This document shows, one piece after another, positions 7,186 to 15,736 of a stretch of 64,000 nt of DNA. Origin of the DNA: Phycisphaeraceae bacterium (GTDB taxonomy: Bacteria > Planctomycetota > Phycisphaerae > Phycisphaerales > Phycisphaeraceae); the NCBI GenBank assembly GCA_040222855.1, contig JAVKCD010000025.1, forward strand, positions 248,001 to 312,000, in the 5' to 3' direction. Numbering within the stretch: position 1 is the stretch's first letter; each line of letters begins with the position of its first letter. The notes beneath the pieces were generated by a model that saw only the letters and a program-made list of their open reading frames with translations, searched no databases and was not told the origin of the DNA. The position numbers were made by a program, and so were the translations under genes.

Positions 7186-9831
7186 ATGCTCAAAGCCAAC
7201 GCTGCCAAGATCCGGCACTTTCACGTGGAGCCCTCGCTCCCCGAGGCCCTCAAGCCTCTTTTGGAGATCGCCCATAACCTCTGGTGGACCTGGAATCACG
7301 ACGCCGTGAGTCTGTTCATCCGGCTCGATCAGAATCTCTGGACCCACACCAAGCACAACCCGATCAAGCTGCTTGGGCTCGTCTCGCAGGACAAGCTCGA
7401 AGCTGCTGCCCGCGATGAGGGCTTCATAGGGCAGATGCAGCAGGTGCATCAGCAACTCAAGGCTCACATCACCCGGTCCCCGTGGATGCCCGAAGGGCAG
7501 AAGGACCCTAATGAGTACAGGGTCTGTTACTTCTGCGCTGAGTTTGGCCTGACCGAGAGCCTGCAGATCTACTCTGGCGGCCTCGGTGTACTCGCTGGCG
7601 ACCATCTCAAGAGCGCTTCTGAGTTAGGCATTCCGCTCATTGCTATGGGACTGATGTACCGCCACGGCTACTTCCAGCAGTACCTGAGCCCGGACGGCTG
7701 GCAGCAGGAATCCGACCCCAAGCTCAACTTCGCCCAGCTCCCGGTACGCCAGGTCAAAGACAGCTCGGGTGAGCAGGTGAAGGTGAGCGTTCACCTGCCC
7801 GGACGCGACGTCAAGATCGCGCTGTGGAATGTTCAGGTTGGCAAGATCACGCTTTACCTCCTTGACACGAATCTCCCTGAGAACAACGAGGAAGATCGCG
7901 GCATCACCGGCCAGCTCTATGGCGGGGATATGGACACACGCATCAAGCAGGAGATCGTGCTTGGCATCGGCGGGGTCAGGGCTCTCGAAGCGATCAACAT
8001 CCGCCCGGATGTCTGCCACATGAACGAAGGCCACTCGGCTTTTCTTGGTCTTGAACGCATCCGCCGGCTGATTGAAGACTACGACATCACCTTTGACGAG
8101 GCTCGGCAGGCTGCTGCCTCATCCCATTGCTTCACGACCCATACCCCCGTGCCTGCGGGGATTGACCGCTTCCCACCCGACATGATCAAACGATATTTCA
8201 AGGGTTACCACGAGAGCCTGCGCCTCGATATGGAAGGTCTGCTCGCGCTGGGTCGCGAGAATGTTGGTGACAAGAATGAGTTCTTCTCGATGGCGACCCT
8301 CGCTATTCGTACCGCCGACTGGTGCAACGGCGTCTCCAAGCTCCACGGCTTTGTCTCGCGTGAGATGTGGAAGGGCGTCTGGCCTAACCTTCCTTCCGAA
8401 GAGATCCCGATTGGGCACGTGACCAATGGCGTGCACGCGCGAAGCTGGCTCAACGCTGATCTTGTGAACGCCTTCGATCGCTATCTTGGGACCCCGTGGC
8501 GGGAAGATCAAGCAGACCCGGAGGTGTGGAAGGCAGTCGCTGACATCCCCGATGAAGACCTCTGGCGCATTCATGAGCAGGCACGAGCCAAGCTCATTGT
8601 CTGGTCGAAGCGAAAACTCCGTGTTCAACTTGAGGCTCAGGGCAAGAATCCCACTCTGATCCGCAAGCACTGCGATGCGCTCTCTGACACTGCGCTGACG
8701 ATCGGCTTTGCCCGACGTTTCGCCACCTACAAGCGTGGCACCTTGCTGCTGCGTGATATTGAGCGATTGAGTCGGCTACTTGGCGACGCGAAGCGTCCCA
8801 TCCAGTTCCTTATTTCAGGGAAGGCACACCCCGCCGACGGTGGTGGCAAAGCGCTGATTCGCGAGCTGTCTAAGTTCTCCAACGACAGCGAAGTTGGCCA
8901 CCGCATCGTGTTTCTCGAAGACTACGACATTGGTGTCGCCCGTCACCTTGTCCAGGGCTGTGACATCTGGCTCAACACTCCGCGACGGGGCATGGAGGCC
9001 TCCGGCACCTCGGGCATGAAGGCCGCTATGAACGGCGTGCTCAACTGCTCGATCCTCGATGGCTGGTGGGATGAGGCGTACACCCCAGAGGTCGGCTGGG
9101 CTATTGGTCGGCGGGAGGAATATGCCAATCCCGAAACCGGTGACGAGATCGAGAGTAAGTCGCTGTACGACCTTCTTGAGAACCAGATTGTCCCGCTTTT
9201 CTACCAGCGTGACGACAAGGGTGTTCCGCACGAGTGGATTGCCCGAATGAAGAAGTGCATCATGGCCCTGACTCCGGCGTTTAACACCAACCGGATGGTC
9301 CAGGACTACACGACCAAGTACTACCTGCCAGCGGCTCGGCGAGCGGCGAAGCTCAACGGTCATAAGCTCAAGGACTCGATCGCTCTGGCTCATCAGAAGA
9401 GCCGTCTCCGAGACTGCTGGGGTGAGGTCGCCGTCAACTCTGTGAAGGCTGGCCTTGATAAAGTCGTGGAGCTTCGCCAGACCCTTCCGGTCGAGACCGA
9501 GGTTACCCTTGGCAAGATCGATCCCAAGGAGGTCCGTGTCCAGATCTACGCGGGAATCCTTGACAACGATGGTCATATGCAGGATGGCTGCACCATCGAT
9601 ATGACCCACAAGAAAGACCTCGGGAAGGGCAAGCACCTTTTCGAAGGCTCGATTGAGCCACATACCAGTGGTCGCTATGGTTTTTCCGTGCGAGTCATCC
9701 CTGGGGTCGAAGATCTCAAGGGCTTCTGGGAGCCCGGCCTCATCCGCTGGGACGCACCCGAACTCCCGACAGCCCCCGAGATCGAGGCGGAGGAGCTCGA
9801 AGAGGAACCTGTCGTCATCACCAAAGCCTAG
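7186..9831 (+). CDS. glgP: alpha-glucan phosphorylase (GT35, distant bacterial type)
   Basis: This 881-residue PLP enzyme releases glucose-1-phosphate from glycogen-like glucans. The N-terminal 100 residues match the DUF3417 extension of the shorter/distant GlgP group (LLEIAHNLWWTWNHDA). The body has YSGGLGVLAGDHLKSASELG, NEGHSAF and GFARRFATYKR. The PLP-site motif EASGTSGMKAAMNG, near residue 604, takes the place of the classical EASGTGNMK. A C-terminal ~100-residue extension contains a tail rich in Glu. The frame is open upstream to 7042, but the ATG at 7186 has GAAGGA 10 bases before it and begins the family homology (MLKANAAKIRHFHVEPSLP). It ends in a strong terminator. Confidence 0.93.
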   Translation: MLKANAAKIRHFHVEPSLPEALKPLLEIAHNLWWTWNHDAVSLFIRLDQNLWTHTKHNPIKLLGLVSQDKLEAAARDEGFIGQMQQVHQQLKAHITRSPWMPEGQKDPNEYRVCYFCAEFGLTESLQIYSGGLGVLAGDHLKSASELGIPLIAMGLMYRHGYFQQYLSPDGWQQESDPKLNFAQLPVRQVKDSSGEQVKVSVHLPGRDVKIALWNVQVGKITLYLLDTNLPENNEEDRGITGQLYGGDMDTRIKQEIVLGIGGVRALEAINIRPDVCHMNEGHSAFLGLERIRRLIEDYDITFDEARQAAASSHCFTTHTPVPAGIDRFPPDMIKRYFKGYHESLRLDMEGLLALGRENVGDKNEFFSMATLAIRTADWCNGVSKLHGFVSREMWKGVWPNLPSEEIPIGHVTNGVHARSWLNADLVNAFDRYLGTPWREDQADPEVWKAVADIPDEDLWRIHEQARAKLIVWSKRKLRVQLEAQGKNPTLIRKHCDALSDTALTIGFARRFATYKRGTLLLRDIERLSRLLGDAKRPIQFLISGKAHPADGGGKALIRELSKFSNDSEVGHRIVFLEDYDIGVARHLVQGCDIWLNTPRRGMEASGTSGMKAAMNGVLNCSILDGWWDEAYTPEVGWAIGRREEYANPETGDEIESKSLYDLLENQIVPLFYQRDDKGVPHEWIARMKKCIMALTPAFNTNRMVQDYTTKYYLPAARRAAKLNGHKLKDSIALAHQKSRLRDCWGEVAVNSVKAGLDKVVELRQTLPVETEVTLGKIDPKEVRVQIYAGILDNDGHMQDGCTIDMTHKKDLGKGKHLFEGSIEPHTSGRYGFSVRVIPGVEDLKGFWEPGLIRWDAPELPTAPEIEAEELEEEPVVITKA

Positions 9832-9859
9832 TGACTCCCGAAACAGCAAGATCACTCAA

Positions 9860-9888
9860 CGCCCCGGGCCGCCCTGGGGTGTTTTTTT
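9860..9888 (+). terminator. Rho-independent terminator after glgP
   Basis: CGCCCCGGG pairs with CCCTGGGGTG with one bulged T and a three-base loop, followed by seven T residues at 9882-9888. It lies 28 bases after the glgP stop. Confidence 0.85.
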
Positions 9889-9893
9889 AACGA

Positions 9894-9930
9894 TTGGGAA
9901 CACCAACTGGCTTGGCTTACTCTATGACCA
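9894..9930 (+). promoter_or_regulatory. putative leaderless promoter
   Basis: TTGGGA at 9894-9899 and TACTCT at 9918-9923 are separated by 18 bases. The -10 box abuts the first ATG (9924), and the expected transcription start falls exactly on the A of the second ATG (9930). Confidence 0.45.
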
Positions 9931-10364
9931 TGACTGAGCCAGCGTTATTTGCGGGGCACGATGACGACCTGCTTACCCGCGTTTACGAGAAACAAGGACG
10001 TACCCTTGACGACCTTCCCTACACCGAGGAGTTCGAGCACATCGTCGAGGCCGTAGCCCTTGATGGCTCCTCAGTCAGCACGACTGAGCGTGCAGCGGTC
10101 CTCCATCGCCTGCAAAACCTGAGGAAGTCCGGGCGTTTGCCGCGGCTTGGCGGAGCAACCGCAGAGCGCCCGCGCATCGACGCAGAGCACGAACACACGC
10201 TTCGGATACTTGTCCAAACGGAGTTAGGCGGCGGCATGGGTGGGCGTGATCAGCTGCCCTATACGCCGGCGTTTGACCGCATCGCTGAGGGCTTCGCCAC
10301 GGATACTGGCCTCCGGCTCGAAGCCCGGGACCTCTGGCGGCTGATCGCCAAACTCGCCAAGTAG
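9924..10364 (+). CDS. hypothetical protein with internal duplication
   Basis: This soluble 146-residue protein is of unknown family. It is built from two similar halves. The first contains LLTRVYEKQGRTLDDLPYT followed by EFEHIVEAVALD; the second contains TLRILVQTELGGGMGGRDQL followed by PYTPAFDRIAEGFATD. The shared pattern is LPYTxxFxxIxExxAxD, then a helix ending LRKSGRL or LIAKLAK. This suggests two copies of a small helical domain. An in-frame ATG at 9930 may be the true start if the mRNA is leaderless. It is flanked by the glgP terminator and by thiL. No function is proposed. Confidence 0.7.
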   Translation: MTMTEPALFAGHDDDLLTRVYEKQGRTLDDLPYTEEFEHIVEAVALDGSSVSTTERAAVLHRLQNLRKSGRLPRLGGATAERPRIDAEHEHTLRILVQTELGGGMGGRDQLPYTPAFDRIAEGFATDTGLRLEARDLWRLIAKLAK

Positions 10365-10471
10365 GAGGCCGGTATGGGTCACGAGTCCTGCGATGACCTG
10401 AAGGTCTGGTGCTGCGACAAAGTCGTAGGTTTCATCCGGCTCTGACCGGGGGAGAGGGTATCGTTTCAGAG

Positions 10472-11440
10472 ATGTCCACTGACCCCGCCCACACCCACAC
10501 CCCCGCCCCCACCCAGCTCAGCGAGCAACGATTGCTTGCCTGGATCGCGAGTCGCTACCAGAAGCAATCCGGGGTCATTCTCGGCCCTGGCGATGACATG
10601 GCTATCCTCGAATCTGGTCGAGGCCCTCTTCTGATTGCTGCGGATCCGGTTATCGAGGGGGTCCATGTTTCACGGGGAACCGATCCCCGAAAAACAGGAA
10701 CCAAGGCGGTCAAGCGGAATCTGTCCGATGTCGCCGCCATGGGGGCCCTGCCGAAGTCGGTCGTCTCCTGTGTCGTCTTCAATCAGGCGTGGTCAGAGTC
10801 TGCAGCGAAGCAGCTTTTGGAGGGTATCGATGAGACCGCCTCTGCTTACGCTTGCAGCGTCGTCGGCGGGGACATCAGCATCCACGGCGGACCGACCGTT
10901 GTCGTGATCACACTTCTCGCTGACACAGGAGGCGTCGAACCCCTCCGAAGGAGTACGGCCAACGCGGGTGACCACGTCTATGTCTCCGGCCTCCTGGGTG
11001 GGTCACAGGCCGAGCACGAAGGTTGGACAGGGCATCTCGACTTCACGCCTCGCGTCACCCTGGGCCGGACTCTCGCTTCTAACGCCGATCTCAGGCCTAC
11101 CGCCATGATGGACCTCAGCGACGGGCTTGCGATGGACCTGCCCCGGATGCTTGCGGCCTCCGGCGGGCTGGGGGCAACGATCGAACTTGACCGGTTGCCC
11201 CTGAACCCGGCCATCTCGGGTTCATCAGACCCTGGATGGAAATCGGCTCTCGGCGATGGCGAAGACTACGAACTCCTGCTGACTCACCCCGGCGATCTGC
11301 CTCCCGAGATTGAAGGTGTCCCCATCACTCGGATTGGGCAGGTCGAGCCCGGAGGGTCAGCCCTACGGTACCTCTACGCCGATGGCTCGATCGTTGCGGT
11401 GGAGGGACTCGCGGGCCTCGGCTGGGAGCACCGCTCGTGA
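10472..11440 (+). CDS. thiL: thiamine-monophosphate kinase ThiL
   Basis: This 322-residue enzyme phosphorylates thiamine monophosphate to thiamine diphosphate, the cofactor of the transketolase encoded upstream. ThiL hallmarks are GPGDDMAIL (ATP/Mg loop), ADPVIEGVH, the NLSDVAAMGA helix, VVGGDIS and DLSDGLAMDLPRML, followed by GDGEDYELLL near the C-terminus. The frame is open back to 10409, but homology starts around QRLLAWI, and the ATG at 10472 with an upstream GGGGGAGAGGG stretch is chosen. The stop overlaps the tsaE GTG start by four bases (GTGA), so thiL-tsaE-yacG form an operon. Confidence 0.92.
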   Translation: MSTDPAHTHTPAPTQLSEQRLLAWIASRYQKQSGVILGPGDDMAILESGRGPLLIAADPVIEGVHVSRGTDPRKTGTKAVKRNLSDVAAMGALPKSVVSCVVFNQAWSESAAKQLLEGIDETASAYACSVVGGDISIHGGPTVVVITLLADTGGVEPLRRSTANAGDHVYVSGLLGGSQAEHEGWTGHLDFTPRVTLGRTLASNADLRPTAMMDLSDGLAMDLPRMLAASGGLGATIELDRLPLNPAISGSSDPGWKSALGDGEDYELLLTHPGDLPPEIEGVPITRIGQVEPGGSALRYLYADGSIVAVEGLAGLGWEHRS

Positions 11441-11934
11441 GCGAGGCGATTGAGATCCATCTCCAAGACGCCGAGGCCACCCGCCGGCTTGGTGTTGCCA
11501 TCGGACGCTTGGCAGAGGCCACTGAGGTCATTGCCCTCGTTGGTGAACTTGGGGCAGGAAAAACCACTCTGGTTCGTGGCCTTGCCGAGGGTCTGGGAGT
11601 CGAGCCTCATGCAGTGTCGAGTCCGACATTTGTCCTGATGCACGAGCATGAGATCGATGGCCGCCGGGGTCTTGCAGCACTGGTCCATATTGATGCTTAC
11701 CGGCTCAACTCGGCTCAGCAACTCTCGGGGATTGGCTGGGATGATTGGGGTGGCGAACTCCGTGAAAGAGCTATCGTTGTCATCGAGTGGGCGGATCGCG
11801 TCGCTGGGGTACTGCCGAAAGATCGACTTGAGATCGAGCTCATCCACGACGCCTCGGGTAGGCTGGCTCGCTTTCGTGTCAGCAACTCGTGGCGCGACAG
11901 ACTCTCCAGCCTCAAGGAGGTGTATGCGGAATGA
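11437..11934 (+). CDS. tsaE: tRNA threonylcarbamoyladenosine biosynthesis ATPase TsaE
   Basis: This 165-residue P-loop protein of the TsaE family acts with TsaB and TsaD in making t6A37 in tRNAs that read ANN codons. The Walker A motif is GELGAGKTTLVRGL (around residues 37-50). It is followed by SSPTFVLMHEHE, with the conserved SPTF, then HIDAYRL and VVIEWADRV. The GTG start overlaps the thiL stop, and the stop overlaps the yacG ATG (ATGA). The partners TsaB and TsaD are not in the window. Confidence 0.93.
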   Translation: MSEAIEIHLQDAEATRRLGVAIGRLAEATEVIALVGELGAGKTTLVRGLAEGLGVEPHAVSSPTFVLMHEHEIDGRRGLAALVHIDAYRLNSAQQLSGIGWDDWGGELRERAIVVIEWADRVAGVLPKDRLEIELIHDASGRLARFRVSNSWRDRLSSLKEVYAE

Positions 11935-12137
11935 CATCCAAGGGTAACGACCAACAGTCAGGCGAGAAGAAGGACTCACGCCGTTGCGTCATCTGCAAGC
12001 AGGCCATCCCCGCTGACCGCGATGGTGTCTTCTGCACTGATCGGTGTAAGACGATTGACCTCGCCAAATGGATCGACGGCAGCTACACGATCAGTCGACC
12101 GATCGAACAAAGCGATCTTGAAGAGGGTGTCGATTAG
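11931..12137 (+). CDS. yacG: DNA gyrase inhibitor YacG, zinc-binding
   Basis: This 68-residue protein has the YacG four-cysteine zinc site: CVIC at the N-terminal side and FCTDRC after about 13 residues, followed by DLAKWIDGSYTI. In E. coli YacG binds GyrB and inhibits gyrase. AAGGAGG lies 10 bases before the ATG at 11931, which overlaps the tsaE stop by four bases. An earlier in-frame start exists but lies inside tsaE and lacks this site. It is the last gene of the thiL-tsaE-yacG unit and converges on the Fur-type gene. Confidence 0.88.
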   Translation: MTSKGNDQQSGEKKDSRRCVICKQAIPADRDGVFCTDRCKTIDLAKWIDGSYTISRPIEQSDLEEGVD

Positions 12138-12167
12138 CGTGGGCTTATGGGAGGCTGGCGAGAAGGT

Positions 12168-12665
12168 TCACTCGGGATCGGAATCCGCCTGTTGGGCCTC
12201 CGGCGAAACGCCCTGAATCACCAGGCGATGCCCCACATGCTCGAAGCCGTGCTTGGCACAGAGCTGGCGAACCAACTCGGTCACCTCGTCGAGCGGGAAC
12301 TCGACGATCCGCCCGGTCTCTACGCACATGAGGTGCCCGGTAGGCGGCCTCCCGATACAGGTCTGGTAGTGCGTCTGCCGAGGGTCCAGGAGGACCTCTT
12401 CGATGATGTGGCACTCGACCAGGTGCTTGAGCGTCCGGTAGATGGTTGCTTTTGACACCTTCTGCTCTGCCTCGCGCATCTCCGAGAGCAACTGCTCGGC
12501 CTCGAACACTTCGGTGCGCGATAGGACGGCATCCAGAATCACCGCCCGCTCCGCTGTGAACTTGAGCCCCTGGGCGTGCAAAAACCGGCGAAAAATCGAG
12601 CACACCGGTGGCATGATCGCCGGATTTTCAGCCGGATCGGAGGATTGGGTGGTACGGCTCACCAT
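12168..12665 (-). CDS. Fur-family metal-responsive repressor
   Basis: This 165-residue Fur-type regulator has an N-terminal winged helix (residues ~20-95: GLKFTAERAVILDAVL, then VSKATIYRTLKHLVE) and a C-terminal dimer/metal domain (GHLMCVETGRIVEFPLDEV). The usual HxHxxCxxCG is altered: the second cysteine of the CxxC is replaced (CVETG) and the HDH triad reads TGH. Some Fur proteins lack the structural CxxC, so iron sensing remains plausible. The frame extends to 12800 but the ATG at 12665 is chosen: it matches the family start and a TATACT box lies exactly where a leaderless transcript would begin. It is divergent from homoserine dehydrogenase and convergent with yacG. Confidence 0.88.
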   Translation of the reverse strand: MVSRTTQSSDPAENPAIMPPVCSIFRRFLHAQGLKFTAERAVILDAVLSRTEVFEAEQLLSEMREAEQKVSKATIYRTLKHLVECHIIEEVLLDPRQTHYQTCIGRPPTGHLMCVETGRIVEFPLDEVTELVRQLCAKHGFEHVGHRLVIQGVSPEAQQADSDPE

Positions 12666-12677
12666 GATCCCAGTATA
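12665..12677 (-). promoter_or_regulatory. putative leaderless promoter of the Fur-type gene
   Basis: On the minus strand TATACT occupies 12677-12672 and is followed by six bases and then the ATG at 12665, so the predicted transcription start is the A of the ATG. No good -35 is visible. Confidence 0.45.
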
Positions 12678-12717
12678 GCCCCTGTGGAACCTGCCTGATG
12701 AGCATCGCCCAGGCTGG

Positions 12718-12756
12718 TAGGCTTGCTGACCGCAAGTCACCAAGGAGATTGTCTTG
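12718..12756 (+). promoter_or_regulatory. -10 box and ribosome binding site for hom (TTG start)
   Basis: TAGGCT at 12718-12723 is a candidate -10. AAGGAG at 12742-12747 lies six bases before the TTG at 12754-12756. The strong site fixes this rare start codon. Confidence 0.5.
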
Positions 12757-13929
12757 AGCACGCATCGGACCGTCGGCGTTGGATTGATCGGACTGGGCAC
12801 CGTGGGTGGGGGGGTGGCCCAACTGCTCCGCGACCATGCGCTTCTCTATGAGAAGCGTTGTGGAGCGAGCGTCGAAGTCCGGAGCGTCCTGGTCCGGGAT
12901 GTCGGCAAGGCTACTGGCACGGGTCTCGTGGATCCAGCCCTTATTACGGATGATCCCGACGTGTTCTTCGCCGCCAACGACATGAACATCGTCGCCGAGC
13001 TGGCGGGGGGGATTGATCGGGCTGGCTACTACGTTCGCCGATCGATCGAGACCGGTCGGCACGTTGTCACCGCCAACAAAGCCCTGCTCGCGGCTCAAGG
13101 CTCCGAGCTTTTTGCTCAGGCTCGTCTGCATGCCGTATCGATCGGTTTCGAGGCGTCCTGCGCGGGCGGGATTCCCTGTATCACGGCGCTCAAGTTCGGC
13201 CTGATGGCCAATCGGTTTGTCTCGCTTGTTGGCATCCTCAATGGAACCTGCAACTACATGCTGACCGAGATGAAAGAGAAGGAGAAGTCTTACGGCCAGG
13301 CGCTCGCCGACGCGCAGGCCGCTGGTTATGCTGAGGCTGATCCCACCCTTGATGTCAGTGGTCGGGACGCAGCTGACAAACTTGCCATTCTCAGTTCACT
13401 GGCTTTCGGCTGCCGTATCTCCAGCGGGCAGGTCGGGGCTATCGGCATCGACTCACTCGATGAGCACGATGTCGCTGCAGGCAGCGCAGTAGGCTACGAG
13501 CTTCGCCTGCTCGGTATGGCGACGCTCGCTGGCGGCAGTCTGTCTTTGATGGTCGAGCCCTGCTACGTCCCCGCCGGTGGCATCCTTGCTGGCGTTCGCA
13601 GCGCCAACAATGCCCTGATGATCGAAGGCGACGCTGTCGGCCGCGTCATGCTCTACGGCCCTGGTGCCGGGCGCGGCCCCACCGCTAGTGCCGTCGTCAG
13701 CGACCTGCTCAATATCGCCAGTGGCTGGTATCCCGCCGCCTTCGAGACGATGGGTCTCACCCCCGACCTCCACGCCGACGCTGAACTGCTTCCCGCCGAC
13801 GGCCGCTTAGGCGACTTTGCTATCCGTTCCCAGGGCTCAAGCTCCCTAGAGTTCTTACGGGGCGTCACGGCAGCGCAGGCCCATCGACAAGCCGATGGTG
13901 GGCGGGCCCTGCGTGTTTATGAAGCCTGA
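12754..13929 (+). CDS. hom: homoserine dehydrogenase
   Basis: This 391-residue oxidoreductase reduces aspartate semialdehyde to homoserine, the branch point to threonine and methionine. The NAD(P) site is VGLIGLGTVGGGV at the N-terminus. Family motifs VVTANKALLA, ILNGTCNYMLTEM and YAEADPTLDVSGRDAADKL carry the substrate-binding and catalytic Lys/Asp residues. The protein lacks the C-terminal ACT domain common in longer bacterial enzymes (~430 residues), so feedback control by threonine is probably absent or different. The start is TTG with AAGGAG six bases upstream. Confidence 0.93.
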   Translation: MSTHRTVGVGLIGLGTVGGGVAQLLRDHALLYEKRCGASVEVRSVLVRDVGKATGTGLVDPALITDDPDVFFAANDMNIVAELAGGIDRAGYYVRRSIETGRHVVTANKALLAAQGSELFAQARLHAVSIGFEASCAGGIPCITALKFGLMANRFVSLVGILNGTCNYMLTEMKEKEKSYGQALADAQAAGYAEADPTLDVSGRDAADKLAILSSLAFGCRISSGQVGAIGIDSLDEHDVAAGSAVGYELRLLGMATLAGGSLSLMVEPCYVPAGGILAGVRSANNALMIEGDAVGRVMLYGPGAGRGPTASAVVSDLLNIASGWYPAAFETMGLTPDLHADAELLPADGRLGDFAIRSQGSSSLEFLRGVTAAQAHRQADGGRALRVYEA

Positions 13930-13944
13930 TTCGATCGAACGAAG

Positions 13945-14325
13945 TTAGGCGGGACTTGGCTGATCCCATCGCTGGAGCAGGTCCGGAAGCTGGCCTGTAA
14001 AGGCACCGCGAGCCATTACAGGGTCCGCACCCGCCTCGGCTGCGGCCCTGAGCAGGTCTACGGCCACATGAGCACCGAACGCCACCACCACCGGCTGGGC
14101 CGGATGGTCCACCGCCAGCCGGATGAGCGGCAAGGCATCCTGTCCGAGGTCCAGGTCGATCAGAACGGCCGTCACAGCATCATTCGGTTTGCCGTCATCT
14201 ACACGGTCCAGGCGGGCCTGCAGTTTCTGGCTGTCCCTGGCTGGCCTTGAGACAATCCCCAAAGCCTCCGCTGTTCCACGGATCTTGGTGGCAAAAATCA
14301 GGTCTGCACAGGCGTAGACGATCAT
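13945..14325 (-). CDS. small receiver-like hypothetical protein
   Basis: This 126-residue protein starts at the ATG at 14325 (MIVYACADLIFATKIRGTAE). It alternates short beta-strands and helices like a CheY domain, with VLIDLDLGQDALPLI in the position of the phosphoacceptor strand and VVAFGAHV near the usual Thr/Ser strand. The acidic pocket and conserved Lys are not convincing, so it may be a pseudo-receiver. A TATACT box lies eight bases before the ATG, favouring this start over the longer frame to 14403. It converges on homoserine dehydrogenase with 15 bases between the stops. Confidence 0.7.
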   Translation of the reverse strand: MIVYACADLIFATKIRGTAEALGIVSRPARDSQKLQARLDRVDDGKPNDAVTAVLIDLDLGQDALPLIRLAVDHPAQPVVVAFGAHVAVDLLRAAAEAGADPVMARGAFTGQLPDLLQRWDQPSPA

Positions 14326-14416
14326 GACGATGGAGTATAAGAGGACTTGGGGCCAGCGGGGCCCGTGTGATCCCATCTGATGCACGATTCTTCTGAGCAT
14401 CACTTACTGACCTGAA

Positions 14417-15736
14417 ATGACTGGTATGAATCAGCAGAGCGACGCCTTTAAAATCCTTGATGAACTCGGCTTCCGCTACGATCCTGTGAACCTTTACCAG
14501 CAGGTTCTCGGTTCCGTCCTGCGTGCCGCTGAAGTCGTCGATGCTCCACGGTACCTGCGCCTCATCATGGCCCAACCGAAGAATGAGCTGATCGTTCACT
14601 TCCCTGTTCAACTCGACACCGGGCAGTGGCGTCTTTTTAAAGGCTATCGCGTCCAGCACAACAATATCCTGGGCCCCTACAAGGGCGGGATTCGTTACCA
14701 CGCTGACGTCAGCCTCGATCATGTCAAAGCTCTTGCCGTTTTGATGACCATGAAGTGTTCCCTGATGCGGCTGCCCTTAGGTGGAGCCAAAGGCGGGGTC
14801 CAGGTCGATCCATATTCACTCACCAACGGCGAGCGTATGCGACTGACTCGGCGTTTCGTCTCCGCCCTGGGCGAAAACATCGGACCCGACCACGACATCC
14901 CCGCCCCTGATGTCGGCACCAACGCCCAGACCATGGCGTGGATGGCCGATACCTACGAAAACTTTTCCACGACCCATGGCCGTCTGGGCGGGCAAGCCAT
15001 CGTCACCGGCAAACCTCTTGAGTTTGGCGGGTCGCATGGCCGCGAAAAAGCTACTGGACAAGGGCTTGTCTACGTTCTCGAACAGATGATGGACCCGCTT
15101 GGCATGAAGCTTTCGGGTATGCGTTTTAGCCTGATCGGCTACGGCAACGTCGGTTCGTGGACCGGCAAGCTCCTCTGCGAGCGTGGGGCCAAGCTCGTCG
15201 CCGTCATCGACCACACCGGAGCGATCCGCAACCCTGCCGGTATCCACGCCCACGCCCTTGCCGATTACGTCAAAGAACACCATGGCGTCGCTGGTTTTGA
15301 TGGTACCGAAGCGATCGATGAGAAGGCGTTCTACAGCGAAGACGTCGATATTCTTATCCCTGCTGCTCTTGAACAGATGATCGATGAGCAACGCGCTGAG
15401 TGGATCAAAGCCAGCGTCGTCGCTGAGGGAGCTAACGCTCCGATGACACCCGAAGGCGAGCGTGTGCTGTTGGCCAAGGGCATTACGGTGCTGCCCGCCA
15501 TCCTGTGCAACGCAGGCGGTGTGACCGTTAGTTATTTCGAGTGGAAACAGAATCGCCAGGCCGAGACCTGGGAAGAAGAGCGCGTCGATATGGAACTCCG
15601 CGAGCACATAGTCGCCGCCGGACGACTCGTTCGAAGCGCTGCCGAGCAGTTCGACTGCGATCTGCGAACCGCTGCTTACATCGCCGCCTTCGAGCATCTC
15701 GACGTCGTCTACAAAATCCGCGGAATCTTCCCTTAA
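14417..15736 (+). CDS. gdhA: glutamate dehydrogenase (Glu/Leu/Phe/Val dehydrogenase family)
   Basis: This 439-residue enzyme interconverts glutamate and 2-oxoglutarate plus ammonia. The N-terminal domain has GPYKGGIRYH and PLGGAKGGVQVDP, with the catalytic Lys in GGAKGG, and PAPDVGTNAQTMAWM. The Rossmann domain has SLIGYGNVGSWTGKLL, which fits NAD(P) binding. Length and motifs fit the hexameric small GluDH group. The ATG at 14417 is preceded by a weak TACTGA box at the leaderless distance; another ATG follows at 14426. The 3' end overlaps nadD (opposite strand) by four bases. Confidence 0.92.
   Translation: MTGMNQQSDAFKILDELGFRYDPVNLYQQVLGSVLRAAEVVDAPRYLRLIMAQPKNELIVHFPVQLDTGQWRLFKGYRVQHNNILGPYKGGIRYHADVSLDHVKALAVLMTMKCSLMRLPLGGAKGGVQVDPYSLTNGERMRLTRRFVSALGENIGPDHDIPAPDVGTNAQTMAWMADTYENFSTTHGRLGGQAIVTGKPLEFGGSHGREKATGQGLVYVLEQMMDPLGMKLSGMRFSLIGYGNVGSWTGKLLCERGAKLVAVIDHTGAIRNPAGIHAHALADYVKEHHGVAGFDGTEAIDEKAFYSEDVDILIPAALEQMIDEQRAEWIKASVVAEGANAPMTPEGERVLLAKGITVLPAILCNAGGVTVSYFEWKQNRQAETWEEERVDMELREHIVAAGRLVRSAAEQFDCDLRTAAYIAAFEHLDVVYKIRGIFP

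Noticed and set aside
8815-9855. 346-codon open frame on the minus strand
   Set aside because: It is a shadow of glgP; no motif or ribosome binding site.
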